This document shows positions 44,613 to 55,093 of a DNA stretch of 64,000 nt, one piece after another; within the stretch, counting starts at the first letter, position 1, and each line of letters begins with the position of its first letter. The notes under the pieces are model-generated. The model was not told where the DNA came from. It did no database searches and saw only the letters and a list, made by a program, of their open reading frames with translations. Source of the DNA: Yponomeuta sedellus (lineage: Eukaryota > Arthropoda > Insecta > Lepidoptera > Yponomeutidae); the NCBI GenBank assembly GCA_934045075.1, contig OW203747.1:5119357-5183356 (forward strand), in the 5' to 3' direction. The position numbers and the translations under genes are program-made.

Positions 44613-45009
44613 AATAGTAATAACTTCCACACAACACAATCACTTGACAGACCCAAACTAAGACACCCTGTACTATAGTAACCAGGCAATGACGTCACCA
44701 CACCGCAGTTTGTGACGCTCGCGGAACACCTACTGGCACTGACTGAAAATCAGCTATGAAGGCTTGCCCATCAGCATAGGCTGAGTCAGTTGCCGTTTAT
44801 AGCGGCAGTGACTCGCCGTGACCTTTAGTGTTCTTTTCTTTTTTTTATGTTATTTAGTAATGTGTTTTAAGTTTGTTTTGTTATTGTGGCGTGTGTACTG
44901 TGGCTATAATAAATGTTTTTCTTCTTCTTCTTCTTTCTTCTTCACATAAATGAAAACACATCTAGATTGAAGCCACTCGTTCAAAAAACTAACGAGGCAG
45001 TACAGTAAT
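44613..45009. other. Intergenic; possible LINE-type 3' UTR with CTT tail
   Basis: AATAAATG near 44908 is followed by TTCTTCTTCTTCTTCTTTC. No coding. Confidence 0.4.
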
Positions 45010-45017
45010 TAAACACT

Positions 45018-45295
45018 TTAAAAAGTTAAAATTACTTTGCTAAATTCCGCCAAAAATCCCACAAGCACCATGCGGTTACTTAAAGCAGCGCTCTCCTTCC
45101 CACTTTTTCAAGCAAAAGCAAGACGCGAGGCATCCTCAGGCTCCCGAATGCAAGTGCATTCGGGAGCCGTGAGTGTTAGAGGCGAAACGCGTCGCGTGTT
45201 TTCTCACACAAGTATTGGTGTTGGTAGTGGTGTGTTCGTGTCTTGCTTCTGCTTGAAAAAGTGGGAGGGAGGGCGGTGCATTAACTAACCGCACT
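45018..45295. repeat. Foldback repeat, copy 1
   Basis: CCCACTTTTTCAAGCAAAAGCAAGAC (split here as two blocks: CCCACTTTTTCAAGC, AAAAGCAAGAC) is inverted at about 45238-45280. An inner hairpin GGCTCCCGAATGCA/TGCATTCGGGAGCC lies at about 45139-45170. Confidence 0.7.
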
Positions 45296-45699
45296 ATTAT
45301 GGATTTCCTCAAAGTAACGCCTGATTCTATACAACATCTGTAATTAAACACGCCAAAACTTTCTGTCATGAGTTAAAATGTTACCTGGTGCATGGTATAC
45401 TATGCATAACTCTCACTTGTTTACTGAATATCGACGTCGAACGTGATGTCTGGGGCATCTCTGTGATTACTTTCCCCAACTGTTTACCCTTGTCAAATTA
45501 TTAATCCAAAATCTATCTGGTTTTAATGAGGCACGAATTGCGTAACTATGAACAGTCTTCGGTGACCCGGGCAGCTCCTGTCCGATAGTTATTATAATTG
45601 TCTCCAAGTAGGAAAGAATTATAATAACTAACGGATAATGTTGGAGAGTAGTTAGAACTGCGTATACTACCTAATAATTTTATCTATTAATTATACCAG

Positions 45700-45895
45700 C
45701 ATTAAAAAGTTAAAATTACTTTGCTTAATTCCGCCAAAAATCCCACAAGCAGCACGCGGTTAGTTAATGCACCGCCCTCCCTCCCACTTTTTCAAGCAGA
45801 AGCAAGACCCGAACACACCACCACCGACACCGTGAGAAAACACGCGACGCGTTTCGCCTCTAGCACGAGGCATCCTCAGGCTCCCGAATCATAAC
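45700..45895. repeat. Foldback repeat, copy 2
   Basis: Shares AAAAAGTTAAAATTACTTTG and CGCCAAAAATCCCACAAGCA with 45018-45295. It then differs in the centre, as if part of the palindrome were flipped or deleted. Confidence 0.7.
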
Positions 45896-45983
45896 AGGGC
45901 GAACTATTAGGGATAGATTTCTTCATTCAGTCAACCAATCTTCATTAAATTATTAATGAATCGCACTTAGCCCCTGCTGCCTG

Positions 45984-46220
45984 AGTGATCTTAAACAATC
46001 ACGAAGGTTACGCAACATAGGGGGCATTCAGTGCATCGATGGGTAACCGTTTATGACTATGGGCATTTTACCGAGCGGTTCCGTGCTTCGCAAAGCACGT
46101 TAAGCAGTTGGTGTCGTGGATATATGGCAGTTGTTAAGCCAAGTCACTTTAAGTTGTTCATACAAGGAACGGCTTGAAAACTTCTGACAGTAAGACCAGC
46201 CACCAGTCTTGCAACCCTTA
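45984..46220 (+). repeat. Family S SINE, old copy
   Basis: Diverged 5S-like block (GATGGGTAACCG) and body (GGTTCCGTGCTTCGCAAAGC). Repeat D-like sequence follows at 46225-46310. Confidence 0.7.
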
Positions 46221-46721
46221 CCCTGAAATTACCAATTCGTGGCGGGTAGACGTAGTGCCTAATTAAGCCCATATGCTGTCACTGAGAGAAGGCCTGTACC
46301 TGCAGTAGAACGTACACAGGATTAATAAAATAAAACGATGTCGTGTACATTGGATCATTTGAGAATGTACCGTCAACTGGTCCCTCGTTAACAATGTCCC
46401 GAATGGCTGTCAGTCTCTTTAAAGTGAAGTATAAAGTAAGTGACCTTTAGAAACGGTTCAGCTTCTCCAAATTAACAACTAAATACTTATTTCATGCAAT
46501 GTAAAAAAAAACTGATAATCATGGTGTTACCTATTTCCATCTAACATATTGCGGTGCATGCTTAATGTACCTATTGTGTTGCTATTATTGTTTCCTTGCA
46601 GAAATCTAGCAGTCTGTTGCTATAGGTGAAAACCTGTAAATGGCTCACTAACTAGTTTATAAGTTTCATATGTTGTTTATCAGCTGTTGGTTTTCCATAG
46701 ATAAGAAATAAAATAAATATA

Positions 46722-47485
46722 CAGGGCGTCCCAAAGTTATGGGCCACGAAGGGAAAGTACCTTAAATATCGTAGATAGGGTATTTTGCTGAAAGAAGACT
46801 TTATGTTATTTTTAAAAGTTATTAATTCTGCATTCAAATTTTTCCTAAAAATTACTTGCCTTGTCTGGTAATCAAACCGACTTAAATTAAAAAAAAAACA
46901 TCCCTACTTTTACGATGGCAATCGAAATAAAAACCAAAAACTAATAACTCTTCTTAAGTAACATAGTATTTCAAAAGAAAGGAACAGCGTGAAATTAATC
47001 ATTTTATCAAATTAAAAACATACATGAAACTGCCGTAGTCAATTAACTTGAAAATGAAAAATTAAAATCAGCAGGCAGCGGACTCATTAAAAGAATGGCA
47101 TTTGCTTAAGACACAGGGATCACATTTTGAGCATTTAATTAATTAATTTACAAAAAAATACCCACTTAATTGACTACGGCAGTTTCATGTATGTTTTTAA
47201 TTTGATTAAAATGAATAATTTCACGCTATTCCTTTCTTTTAAAATACTATGTTATCTAAGAAGAGTTATTATTTTTTGGCCATTCTTTCGATTGGCATCA
47301 TAAGAGTAGGGATTTTTTTATTTAAGTCGGTTCGATTCCCAGACAAGGCAAGTAATTTTTAGAAAATCTTTGAATGCAGAATTACTAACTTTTAAAAATT
47401 ACATAAAGTCTTCTTTCAGCAAAATACGCTATCTACGATATTTAAGGTACTTCCTCTTCATGGCCCATAACTTTGGGACGCCCTG
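46722..47485. mobile_element. Long foldback MITE with TA target duplication
   Basis: Terminal CAGGGCGTCCCAAAGTTATG is inverted at the right end. The arms extend about 340 bp each (46722 to about 47065, and about 47150 to 47485) with scattered differences and a short centre. Bordering dinucleotides are TA on both sides, as for Tc1/mariner-type elements. No coding. Confidence 0.85.
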
Positions 47486-47817
47486 TATAGGGTGTATTAA
47501 ATATTCCCATACATTTTCCAAAAAAAAACTGTAAATGAAATCTGCTGTTTTATATTAATGTAAGTTGTTCCGGAATCGATTGCTGTAAATGTGATCCCTC
47601 TCGAATTTGTGTCACAGTATATACCTAGGACAGACGCTCCAACAAGGCAAACGCAACTTCTAGAGGGAAATCCAGAGTATAATTCAGCTGGGGAAAACTT
47701 CGTTGGGTCTTCTCGTTGCCTATACCGCAGTCCGAAAAGACAAAAGTCTTTAATCAGTGATGACGGGTAAGACCGTCATGACTTATGGAATCGAGACGTG
47801 GATACTCACGGTTCGAA

Positions 47818-48033
47818 TCGTTATCAACCCTTGTATGTCCCCACTGCTGGGGCACGGGTCTCTTCCTGCATCGCAGGAAGGTAAGGCCATACTCCACCAC
47901 GGGGGCCAAGTCCGGGTTGCTGGAGGATTGTAAGACAGTGGCGGGCCTTACTTTCAGAAGTTATCAAGCCGCCCATAAGGCGTCTGAAATGGCTTAACGA
48001 CTGCCATTATATGACAGCCGGCACCAACGGCTT
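47818..48033 (-). repeat. Family S SINE, head missing
   Basis: TTATCAACCCTTGTATGTCC through GACAGCCGGCACCAACGGCT, then leaves the consensus. Confidence 0.85.
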
Positions 48034-48270
48034 CACCCGGCGTGAATGAGGTCGGGTATATCATACGCGGGAAGTTTTCAAACGCAGATTATTTAATGTT
48101 TCTGTTGTTATGTGAGTCCGGGCGTCAGAGTAGCTGGAGGTAAGGGTGCAAGAGGCGAGGTAAACCGTCGAATTCAGTGTTGCGCTGGCGGTGACAGGAG
48201 ATACACGTATGCAAACGTGGCTGGGGTACGGCACACCTGACCTCATAGTCGTTGTTACATTTTTACATTT

Positions 48271-49484
48271 ATGTACATCTATCGGCACAGTCCATAAAAA
48301 CAAGACGAGTGTTCCGAAATTTTTAAAAAGGGAACAGATGTCGTTGTGGGATCCAAAGCTCTCGCTTTGGATTCCAGAACGACATTACTTTGGTGTCTTA
48401 TGTACCTAAAAAAAAATTAAGTTGCTAATTTAAAAACCTATTTAGAGGCTAAAAATTTCATCCATGCCGGGATTCGAACCCGCAACCTATGGCTATCCGT
48501 ACCAGCGCTCTACCAATTGAGCCAATGGGCGACTCACGGCATCAGTGAAATTTCGAACCTCTTTACAATATTCTCTGTATTACGTACAGGCAGCGACATC
48601 TGACTTAAGCAAATTGCATTACTTACAGCCCCGACTACCTACTTTGCATTTAGCTTTAACATCGGAACGATATCACTGTATTCACATGATTACACTATTT
48701 TTATTTTTAATGCACTAACCCGTGCTAAGGAACAAATTTAAAAACCTATTTAGAGGCTAAAAATTTCACCCATGCCGGGATTCGAACCCGCAACCTCTGG
48801 CTATCCGTCCCAGCGCTCTACCAATTGAGCCAATGGGCGACTCACGGCATCAGTGCGGGTTCGAATCCCGGCATGGGTGAAATTTATAGCCTCTAAATAG
48901 GTTTTTAAATTTGTTCCTTAGCACGGGTTAGTGCATTAAAAATAAAAATAGTGTAATCATGTGAGTACAGTGATATCGTTCCGATGTTAAACCTAACTGC
49001 AAAGTAGGTAGTCGGGGCTGTAAGTAATGCAATTTGCTTAAGTCAGATGTCGCTGCCTGTACGTAATACAGAGAATATTGTAAAGAGGTTCAAAATTTCA
49101 CTGATGCCGTGAGTCGCCCATTGGCTCAATTGGTAGAGCGCTGGTACGGATAGCCAGAGGTTGCGGGTTCGAATCCCGGCATGGGTGAAATTTTTAGCCT
49201 CTAAATAGGTTTTTAAATTTGTTCCTTAGCACGGGTTAGTGCATTAAAAATAAAAATAGTGTAAGTTGGTAATGTCAACTTTGCACCACGATGGAAATAT
49301 AGACGAATCGACAGGCGATAAAAGAAAACCGGAATTGATTACCAATTATAATATAACAAATGTAGTGATTCTACTGAAAAAAAAGGACAGAAAAACAAAA
49401 CATTGTTGTTCAAAATGTGAGAATTTCCATACAATATGTATGGAACAAGCGACTTTCATGTGCGCAGATAGTGCTGATTTTTAA
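48271..49484 (+). pseudogene. piggyBac-like transposase remnant split by a SINE
   Basis: Before the insertion: GTVHKNKTSVPKFLKREQ, and in a shifted frame DITLVSYVPKKK. After it (from 49266): MSTLHHDGNIDESTGDKRKP then ELITNYN, then a deletion to a Cys-rich end (CCSKCENFHTICMEQATFMC). The order TVRKNK, a LVSY.PK..K.V..LS..H.D..ID, K.KPE...YN and a terminal Cys cluster is the C-terminal half of piggyBac-type transposases. The part with the later catalytic residues and the following ~100 residues is missing. Frame changes and the SINE (48432-49262) make it inactive. Confidence 0.75.
48432..49262 (+). repeat. Family A SINE, long inverted dimer in piggyBac remnant
   Basis: 831 bp: from the constant AAAAACCTATTTAGAGGC edge through an antisense unit and an upstream antisense tail and core. 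It turns near 48855 to a sense core, tail, complete sense unit and tail. Flanks AAGTTGCTAATTT and AAGTTGGTAATGT are a diverged 13-bp target duplication. Confidence 0.9.
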
Positions 49485-49875
49485 GTACAACTTGAGTGGT
49501 ATGTTACATGATCTCACAAGGCTTATCAGTTTTTATTTTTGTTTTAGTATAAAGAATTTATAATTGTTTTGTTGATTTACCAAAAAAATTGGAATTACGT
49601 TAGATGATTATGCGGAAAGAAGTTAAAATACCTTGAAATTGATTTATTCCAAAGAAAGTTTTGAGTCTTGTTAGTTACATAAAAAATTGTACTTTTTCTC
49701 CTTATTTCTAGTATTTTATTTAATGATCTTATTGAATGGGTACCAATTTTAATATATCTGCAGTAAAATATGTAAATTAAATATTCATAGTATTAAAAAT
49801 TTTACATTAAAGTTTCGGGTATCTCATACCCACCTCATAGCTGGTGTGACAATATCTCACCTCATTCACGCCGGG
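49485..49875. other. Intergenic, AT-rich
   Basis: Probably the former 3' flank of the piggyBac-like element; no inverted end recognised. Confidence 0.35.
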
Positions 49876-50028
49876 TTAACGTGCCTAGCGAAGCACGGAA
49901 GCGCTCGGAAAAATGCCACTAGCGGTAGTCACGGGACGCTCACCCATCCTGTACCTGACCGCGCCGTTTGTTGCTTAACCCAAGTGATTGATTCCAATCA
50001 CTCGGTTCGCCTAGGCCACGGCCACGGT
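49876..50028 (-). repeat. Family S SINE, head half
   Basis: GTTAACGTGCCTAGCGAAGC through GCCTAGGCCACGG; includes CTCACCCATCCTGTACCTGA. Confidence 0.85.
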
Positions 50029-50046
50029 TCGAATAGACCACCAATT

Positions 50047-50120
50047 TAAGGTCGCTCAGCGAGCTATGGAAAGAGCTGTGCTTGACTTAAGTAAAGTCAA
50101 TTTTATCTTCGCCGACGACA
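50047..50120 (+). pseudogene. RTE-like LINE remnant
   Basis: The frame reads KVAQRAMERAVLDLSKVNF, resembling the ..QRAMERAMLG.SL.D.. segment near the C-terminal part of RTE-type polyproteins. Very short; interrupted downstream by the LTR element. Confidence 0.45.
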
Positions 50121-50158
50121 ACAAAATTTGCTGTTGTCTAGACACCTGCACCTGACAC

Positions 50159-50325
50159 TGTATTAGTGGCTGAATAGCGTCGAACACTAGGATTTCTAGA
50201 TAGTCTGTGCTCGCAACTAAGATGTAATCGTGTGGACGTACATATACTTTTTCCCAGCTTGTAAAATCAAATAAATTAATAAACAGTGTCACAAACAACA
50301 AATACTTGTTTCCATGTATAATACA
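50159..50325 (+). repeat. 5' LTR
   Basis: Starts TGTATTAGTGGC and ends TATAATACA (TG...CA). A CATATAC motif near 50241 could be the promoter TATA. Position 103 of the LTR (50261) is where the internal partial LTR at 54093 begins, a candidate start of the R region. Confidence 0.9.
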
Positions 50326-50343
50326 TGGCGCAGCCGTAAAAGA
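50326..50343 (+). promoter_or_regulatory. Primer binding site
   Basis: TGGCGCAGCCG directly follows the LTR, the usual place of the tRNA primer site. TGGCGCAG resembles the Ser-tRNA type used by some Gypsy elements; the exact tRNA is inference. The copy at 54158 is identical. Confidence 0.65.
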
Positions 50344-50382
50344 ACCACGAAAATAAGTGCAAAATTACAAGAATACTAACTG

Positions 50383-51261
50383 ATGTCGACGGATGAAAAT
50401 TTGGAAAAGACGATTGGTGTATCAACAGAAACCGAAACAATGGGAAGCTTTGAATTTCGTATACCGGCACCCTTGAAATTGGATACAGGGACGGATTTGC
50501 TGCCGGAATGGCTAAGATTCAAACAACAAATGCTAATTTTCATGTCAGCGGCCAATCTGGACAAAGTGGCGGACACAAGGAAAGTCGCCATTTTCTTGAA
50601 CTGCATTGGACACGACGCTCAGGATCTATACTTCAACGTGTTGAAGTCCGAAGATAAAACTAAATATGAAGACATCTTAAGAATATTTGATGACTATTTC
50701 ACACCGAAGCAGAATGAGTTGATAAATGCCTACAATTTCAACCAACGGAAACAAGATGAAGGTGAAAATTTTGATCTCTTCTACACTGAACTGAGAAAAC
50801 TAGTCAGAAATTGTAATTACAAAGATCAAGATGAAAGGATGCTCCGGGACAGAATTGTGATTGGAGTCTCAGACAAGAAGCTGCAGCAGAGATTACTAGC
50901 CATCAATGACCTCACTCTAGAGAAGGCAGTAGATATGTGCAGGGCATCGGAGTTGGCAAAGGCACAAGCAAAAGTGATGCAGCAGCAGCAGTCGAGAACG
51001 GTTGAAGTCATCCAGAAAAAGCAACAAGTCTTTCCTGAGCAAGTACTTAAAAAAGATAAGTATTTTAAGAATTCTAACGCAGTTAATAGGGACTATTATC
51101 AATGTAAAAAGTGTGGAACCAAACATGGCCCTCGAAGCTGCCCGGCGTTTGGTAAAACTTGCTCAAATTGTCACAAACCAAACCATTTTAAAAAAGGTTG
51201 CTTTTTCTTGAATGAGGTTAACATCAACATGGATGAGGGCAATAATGTACATGATTTGTGA
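50383..51261 (+). CDS. gag: Gag protein, copy 1
   Basis: 292 residues from the first ATG after the primer site. The N-terminal two thirds are capsid-like (PEWLRFKQQMLIFM..., DDYFTPKQNELINAYNFNQR). Near the C-terminus are two zinc knuckles: C241-x2-C-x3-H-x4-C253 and C260-x2-C-x4-H-x4-C273, which bind the element RNA in this family. The stop is UGA at 51259, followed by CUAG in the same frame as pol, suggesting that a minority of ribosomes read through to make Gag-Pol. The protein is identical to copy 2 at 54215. Role: particle assembly in the cytoplasm (family knowledge). Confidence 0.9.
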   Translation: MSTDENLEKTIGVSTETETMGSFEFRIPAPLKLDTGTDLLPEWLRFKQQMLIFMSAANLDKVADTRKVAIFLNCIGHDAQDLYFNVLKSEDKTKYEDILRIFDDYFTPKQNELINAYNFNQRKQDEGENFDLFYTELRKLVRNCNYKDQDERMLRDRIVIGVSDKKLQQRLLAINDLTLEKAVDMCRASELAKAQAKVMQQQQSRTVEVIQKKQQVFPEQVLKKDKYFKNSNAVNRDYYQCKKCGTKHGPRSCPAFGKTCSNCHKPNHFKKGCFFLNEVNINMDEGNNVHDL

Positions 51262-53193
51262 CTAGTTAAACAGTGTCATAGCATTGGTAATATCAAAAAT
51301 AATGAATGGATTCTACCATTAAGAGTAGAAGACAAGAAAGTGGATTTTAAATGTGACACAGGGGCACAAGTAAATGTCTTATCATTGAGGGATCTAAAAA
51401 AAATTGTCAATGATGATTTTCCTAAATGGTCTGAGACAACAATAGTTTTAGAGGCATTTGGGGGAGCTAAAATTCATCCACTTGGTAAAATAAACTTAAA
51501 AGTAATTAATGATGAATACATGTATGACACTGAGTTTATAATAATAAAACAAAATGTTAGGCCTATTCTGGGCTTAAACTCATTGAGAGAATTAAAAATT
51601 TTTAAAAGTATACACAGTATTAATAACAAAGACAAAAACACAATTATTAATAAATATGGTGAACTGTTTCAGGGTGTCGGACAATTTGAAGTCCCGCTGG
51701 AGCTGCACACTCAGCCTGAGGCGAGGCCAGTAGTAAAACCTCCTCGCAGAGTTCCACATGCATTAATGGACAGACTGGCCGCCAAACTGAGGAGCCTGGA
51801 AGGGCAACAGATCATTGAGAAAGTAGAACATCCTGAAAGTTTTGTGAGTAACATGGTTATTATTGAGAAAGTAGATAAAAATTTAAGAATATGTCTTGAT
51901 CCTCAGGAGCTTAATAAAGTACTCATAAGAAATTATCACTTAATTCCGACTCTAGAAGAAATAATAACTAAACTTTGTAATAAGTCTGTATTTTCTGTGT
52001 TAGATTTATCGGACGGATTTTATAACATAAGATTGACTGACAACTCAACAAAATTATGCGCATTTGGTACTCCTTTTGGATGTTACAAATTTCTAAGATT
52101 ACCGTTTGGTCTCTCGATAGCACCGGAAATTTTTCAAAAATATAGTGAAAAAACATTTGGAGACATACCCGGAGTAGTTGTGTACTGCGATGATTTGTTG
52201 ATTTGCGCAGACAATGACCAAGATCATGATAAAATATTGACACAAGTATTGGAGCGTGCTAAAAAATGCAATGTAAGATTTAATAAGAGGAAGTTTCAAT
52301 ATAAATTAAAAGAAGTAAAATATTTCGGACATATTTTTTCTAAAAAAGGCATGATGATAGATCCAGATAGAATAAAAGCTATTATTGAACTAAAAAGCCC
52401 GAAAAATAAAAAAGAATTACAAATAATATTAGGAATGATAAATTATCTAAGGAGATTTGTTAATGGACTGGCAGATATGGCAGCCCCACTTCAGTCATTG
52501 TTAAAAAAAGATGTTGAATGGTTATGGACAGATGTACATGAAAATGTTTTTGAAAAAATTAAAAAATGCATTAGTCATGCACCAGTTTTACAAAATTTTA
52601 ACAGTAACTTACCAGTAACAATTCAATGTGATGCGTCCAAAGATGGCCTAGGTTGTTGTCTGATACAGAACGGTAGACCAGTAAGCTATGCATCTCGGAG
52701 TTTAAGTTCAGCGGAAGTAAATTTTTCTCAAATAGAAAAGGAATTACTAAGTGTGGTCTGGGCAACACAAAAGTTTCACTATTACATTTATGGTAGAAAA
52801 TGTACTGTTTTAAACGATCATAAACCTTTGGAAACTTTACTAAAAAAGGGAATTCATGATATTCCATCAACGCGTTTACAAAGACTAAAATTAAAACTAC
52901 TAAAATATGACATTGAGTTCAAATACCTAAAAGGAAAATCGATGCACGTTGCTGATTTGTTGTCACGCTCTTTTCTTATTGATAACGATTATGAAGATGA
53001 TGCTTATATGTATGAGGTAGTCCACTGCGTTGGTCTTTCATCATATCTACAATGTTCTGAAGAACTAAAACAAGAATTAATGTCAGAATCACTAAAAGAT
53101 GAGGAATTGTTAAAATTAATTGACTATACTAAGAATGGATGGCCAGAAAAAAGTAATAATGTTTCAGAATCTAAAAACCTATTTAGAGGCTAA
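51262..53193 (+). pseudogene. pol: Pol, copy 1: protease, RT, RNase H; cut by SINE
   Basis: Open in the gag frame from the codon after UGA. Residue numbers are counted from 51340. The protease site CDTGAQ is at 5-10. Reverse transcriptase has LDLSDGF (Asp222) and YCDD (282-285, in place of the common YxDD variants YVDD or YLDD). RNase H has CDASKDG (Asp431), IEKELL (466-470) and NDHKPL (Asp493). The frame then enters the family A SINE at 53173 and stops at 53191-53193. Before the insertion pol would have continued into integrase. All visible catalytic residues of the first three domains are present, but the polyprotein is truncated. Confidence 0.9.
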
Positions 53194-53348
53194 AAATTTC
53201 ACCCATGCCGGGATTCGAACCCGCAACCTCTGGCTATCCGTACCAGAGGTTGCGGGTTCGAATCCCGGCATGGGTGAAATTTTTAGCCTCTAAATAGGTT
53301 TTTAAATTTGTTCCTTAGCACGGGTTAGTGCATTAAAAATAAAAATAG
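53173..53348 (+). repeat. Family A SINE, compact palindrome, in pol copy 1
   Basis: Perfect 61-bp arms 53173-53233 and 53243-53303 around loop CTATCCGTA, then the tail. TGTTTCAGAATCT flanks it (53160-53172, 53349-53361), a 13-bp target duplication. Same junction as at 27870. Confidence 0.95.
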
Positions 53349-53361
53349 TGTTTCAGAATCT

Positions 53362-54188
53362 GTCAAATATTACTATAAATTTCATACAGACATCACAGTC
53401 GATAACAATCTAATATTCTTAAAGGATAGACTTGTAATACCAAAAACTTTAAGACTAAATATTTTAAATAAACTACATGAAGGCCATATAGGAATAACAA
53501 AAATGAAACAAACTTTAAGAAAACTATACTATTGGCCAAAATGTGATGATCATATAGAAAATTTTGTAAGAAAATGTTTTGTATGTCAAACTTATCAGAA
53601 AAACAATGTAAAAGAACCACTATTATCACATGATGTGCCAACACTTCCTTTTTCAAAAATAGGAGTGGATATTATGGATTTAAAAAAAAATGTTACTTAG
53701 TAATATATGATTATACAACAAAATGGTTAGATATTAAAAGGGTACCAAGCAAGTCTGCCACTAGTATAATTAATTGTTTAATAGAGATATTTTCTCAGTT
53801 TGGAATACCAACAGAAGTAGTATCAGATCATGTACCATTTGATTCAAGAGAATGTCATCAGTTTGCTACAGAATGGGGTTTTAAATTTAACTTTTCAAGT
53901 CCTCGATATCCACAATCGAATGGCATGGCAGAAAGGGGTGTTCAGATAGCAAAGAAAATGTTAACTAAATGTAATGAAGATAAGACAGATTATAGAACAG
54001 CATTGTTACAATATAGGGCTTGTCCAGTATCAGGAACAAATTTTTCACCTGCACAGTTGATAATGAATAAAATCAAAAATCAAATATCAAAAGTAAAATC
54101 AAATAAATTAATAAACAGTGTCACAAACAACAAATACTTGTTTCCATGTATAATACATGGCGCAGCCGTAAAAGAACCACGAAAATAA
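53362..54188 (+). pseudogene. pol: Integrase part of pol, copy 1, frameshifted and truncated
   Basis: Continues the pol frame after the SINE: an H-H-C-C zinc motif (HEGHIGITKMKQ..., CFVCQ) and the first catalytic Asp region (IGVDIMDLKK). At an A9 run (53682-53690) the frame changes; the other frame has YDYTTKWLDIKRVPS, SDHVPFDSRE and QSNGMAERGV, carrying the remaining Asp and Glu with 34 residues between them. Homology to copy 2 ends at 54069. From there a 23-nt AAATCAAA-like filler and partial LTR are read until the stop at 54186. The integrase C-terminal domain is absent in this copy. Confidence 0.85.
54070..54157 (+). repeat. Internal junction: filler plus LTR nucleotides 103-167
   Basis: 54070-54092 is filler made of AAATCAAA-like units. 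54093-54157 equals the last 65 bases of the LTR (starting GTAAAATCAAATAAATT), followed at once by a second primer-site sequence. Confidence 0.9.
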
Positions 54189-54214
54189 GTGCAAAATTAC
54201 AAGAATACTAACTG

Positions 54215-55093
54215 ATGTCGACGGATGAAAATTTGGAAAAGACGATTGGTGTATCAACAGAAACCGAAACAATGGGAAGCTTTGAATTTCGTATACCGGC
54301 ACCCTTGAAATTGGATACAGGGACGGATTTGCTGCCGGAATGGCTAAGATTCAAACAACAAATGCTAATTTTCATGTCAGCGGCCAATCTGGACAAAGTG
54401 GCGGACACAAGGAAAGTCGCCATTTTCTTGAACTGCATTGGACACGACGCTCAGGATCTATACTTCAACGTGTTGAAGTCCGAAGATAAAACTAAATATG
54501 AAGACATCTTAAGAATATTTGATGACTATTTCACACCGAAGCAGAATGAGTTGATAAATGCCTACAATTTCAACCAACGGAAACAAGATGAAGGTGAAAA
54601 TTTTGATCTCTTCTACACTGAACTGAGAAAACTAGTCAGAAATTGTAATTACAAAGATCAAGATGAAAGGATGCTCCGGGACAGAATTGTGATTGGAGTC
54701 TCAGACAAGAAGCTGCAGCAGAGATTACTAGCCATCAATGACCTCACTCTAGAGAAGGCAGTAGATATGTGCAGGGCATCGGAGTTGGCAAAGGCACAAG
54801 CAAAAGTGATGCAGCAGCAGCAGTCGAGAACGGTTGAAGTCATCCAGAAAAAGCAACAAGTCTTTCCTGAGCAAGTACTTAAAAAAGATAAGTATTTTAA
54901 GAATTCTAACGCAGTTAATAGGGACTATTATCAATGTAAAAAGTGTGGAACCAAACATGGCCCTCGAAGCTGCCCGGCGTTTGGTAAAACTTGCTCAAAT
55001 TGTCACAAACCAAACCATTTTAAAAAAGGTTGCTTTTTCTTGAATGAGGTTAACATCAACATGGATGAGGGCAATAATGTACATGATTTGTGA
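54215..55093 (+). CDS. gag: Gag protein, copy 2
   Basis: Identical 292-residue protein to 50383-51261, offset by 3832 bp, with the same two zinc knuckles and the same UGA-CUAG end (UGA at 55091). It lies downstream of the partial LTR, which lacks the promoter-side 102 bases, so its own transcription from this junction is unlikely. Its identity to copy 1 means the duplication is very recent, or the two have been homogenised. Confidence 0.9.
   Translation: MSTDENLEKTIGVSTETETMGSFEFRIPAPLKLDTGTDLLPEWLRFKQQMLIFMSAANLDKVADTRKVAIFLNCIGHDAQDLYFNVLKSEDKTKYEDILRIFDDYFTPKQNELINAYNFNQRKQDEGENFDLFYTELRKLVRNCNYKDQDERMLRDRIVIGVSDKKLQQRLLAINDLTLEKAVDMCRASELAKAQAKVMQQQQSRTVEVIQKKQQVFPEQVLKKDKYFKNSNAVNRDYYQCKKCGTKHGPRSCPAFGKTCSNCHKPNHFKKGCFFLNEVNINMDEGNNVHDL

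Noticed and set aside
51968..52243. Minus-strand frames within pol (also 52598-52870 and 53393-53656)
   Set aside because: Shadows of the pol gene; repeated identically in copy 2 only because the sequence is duplicated.
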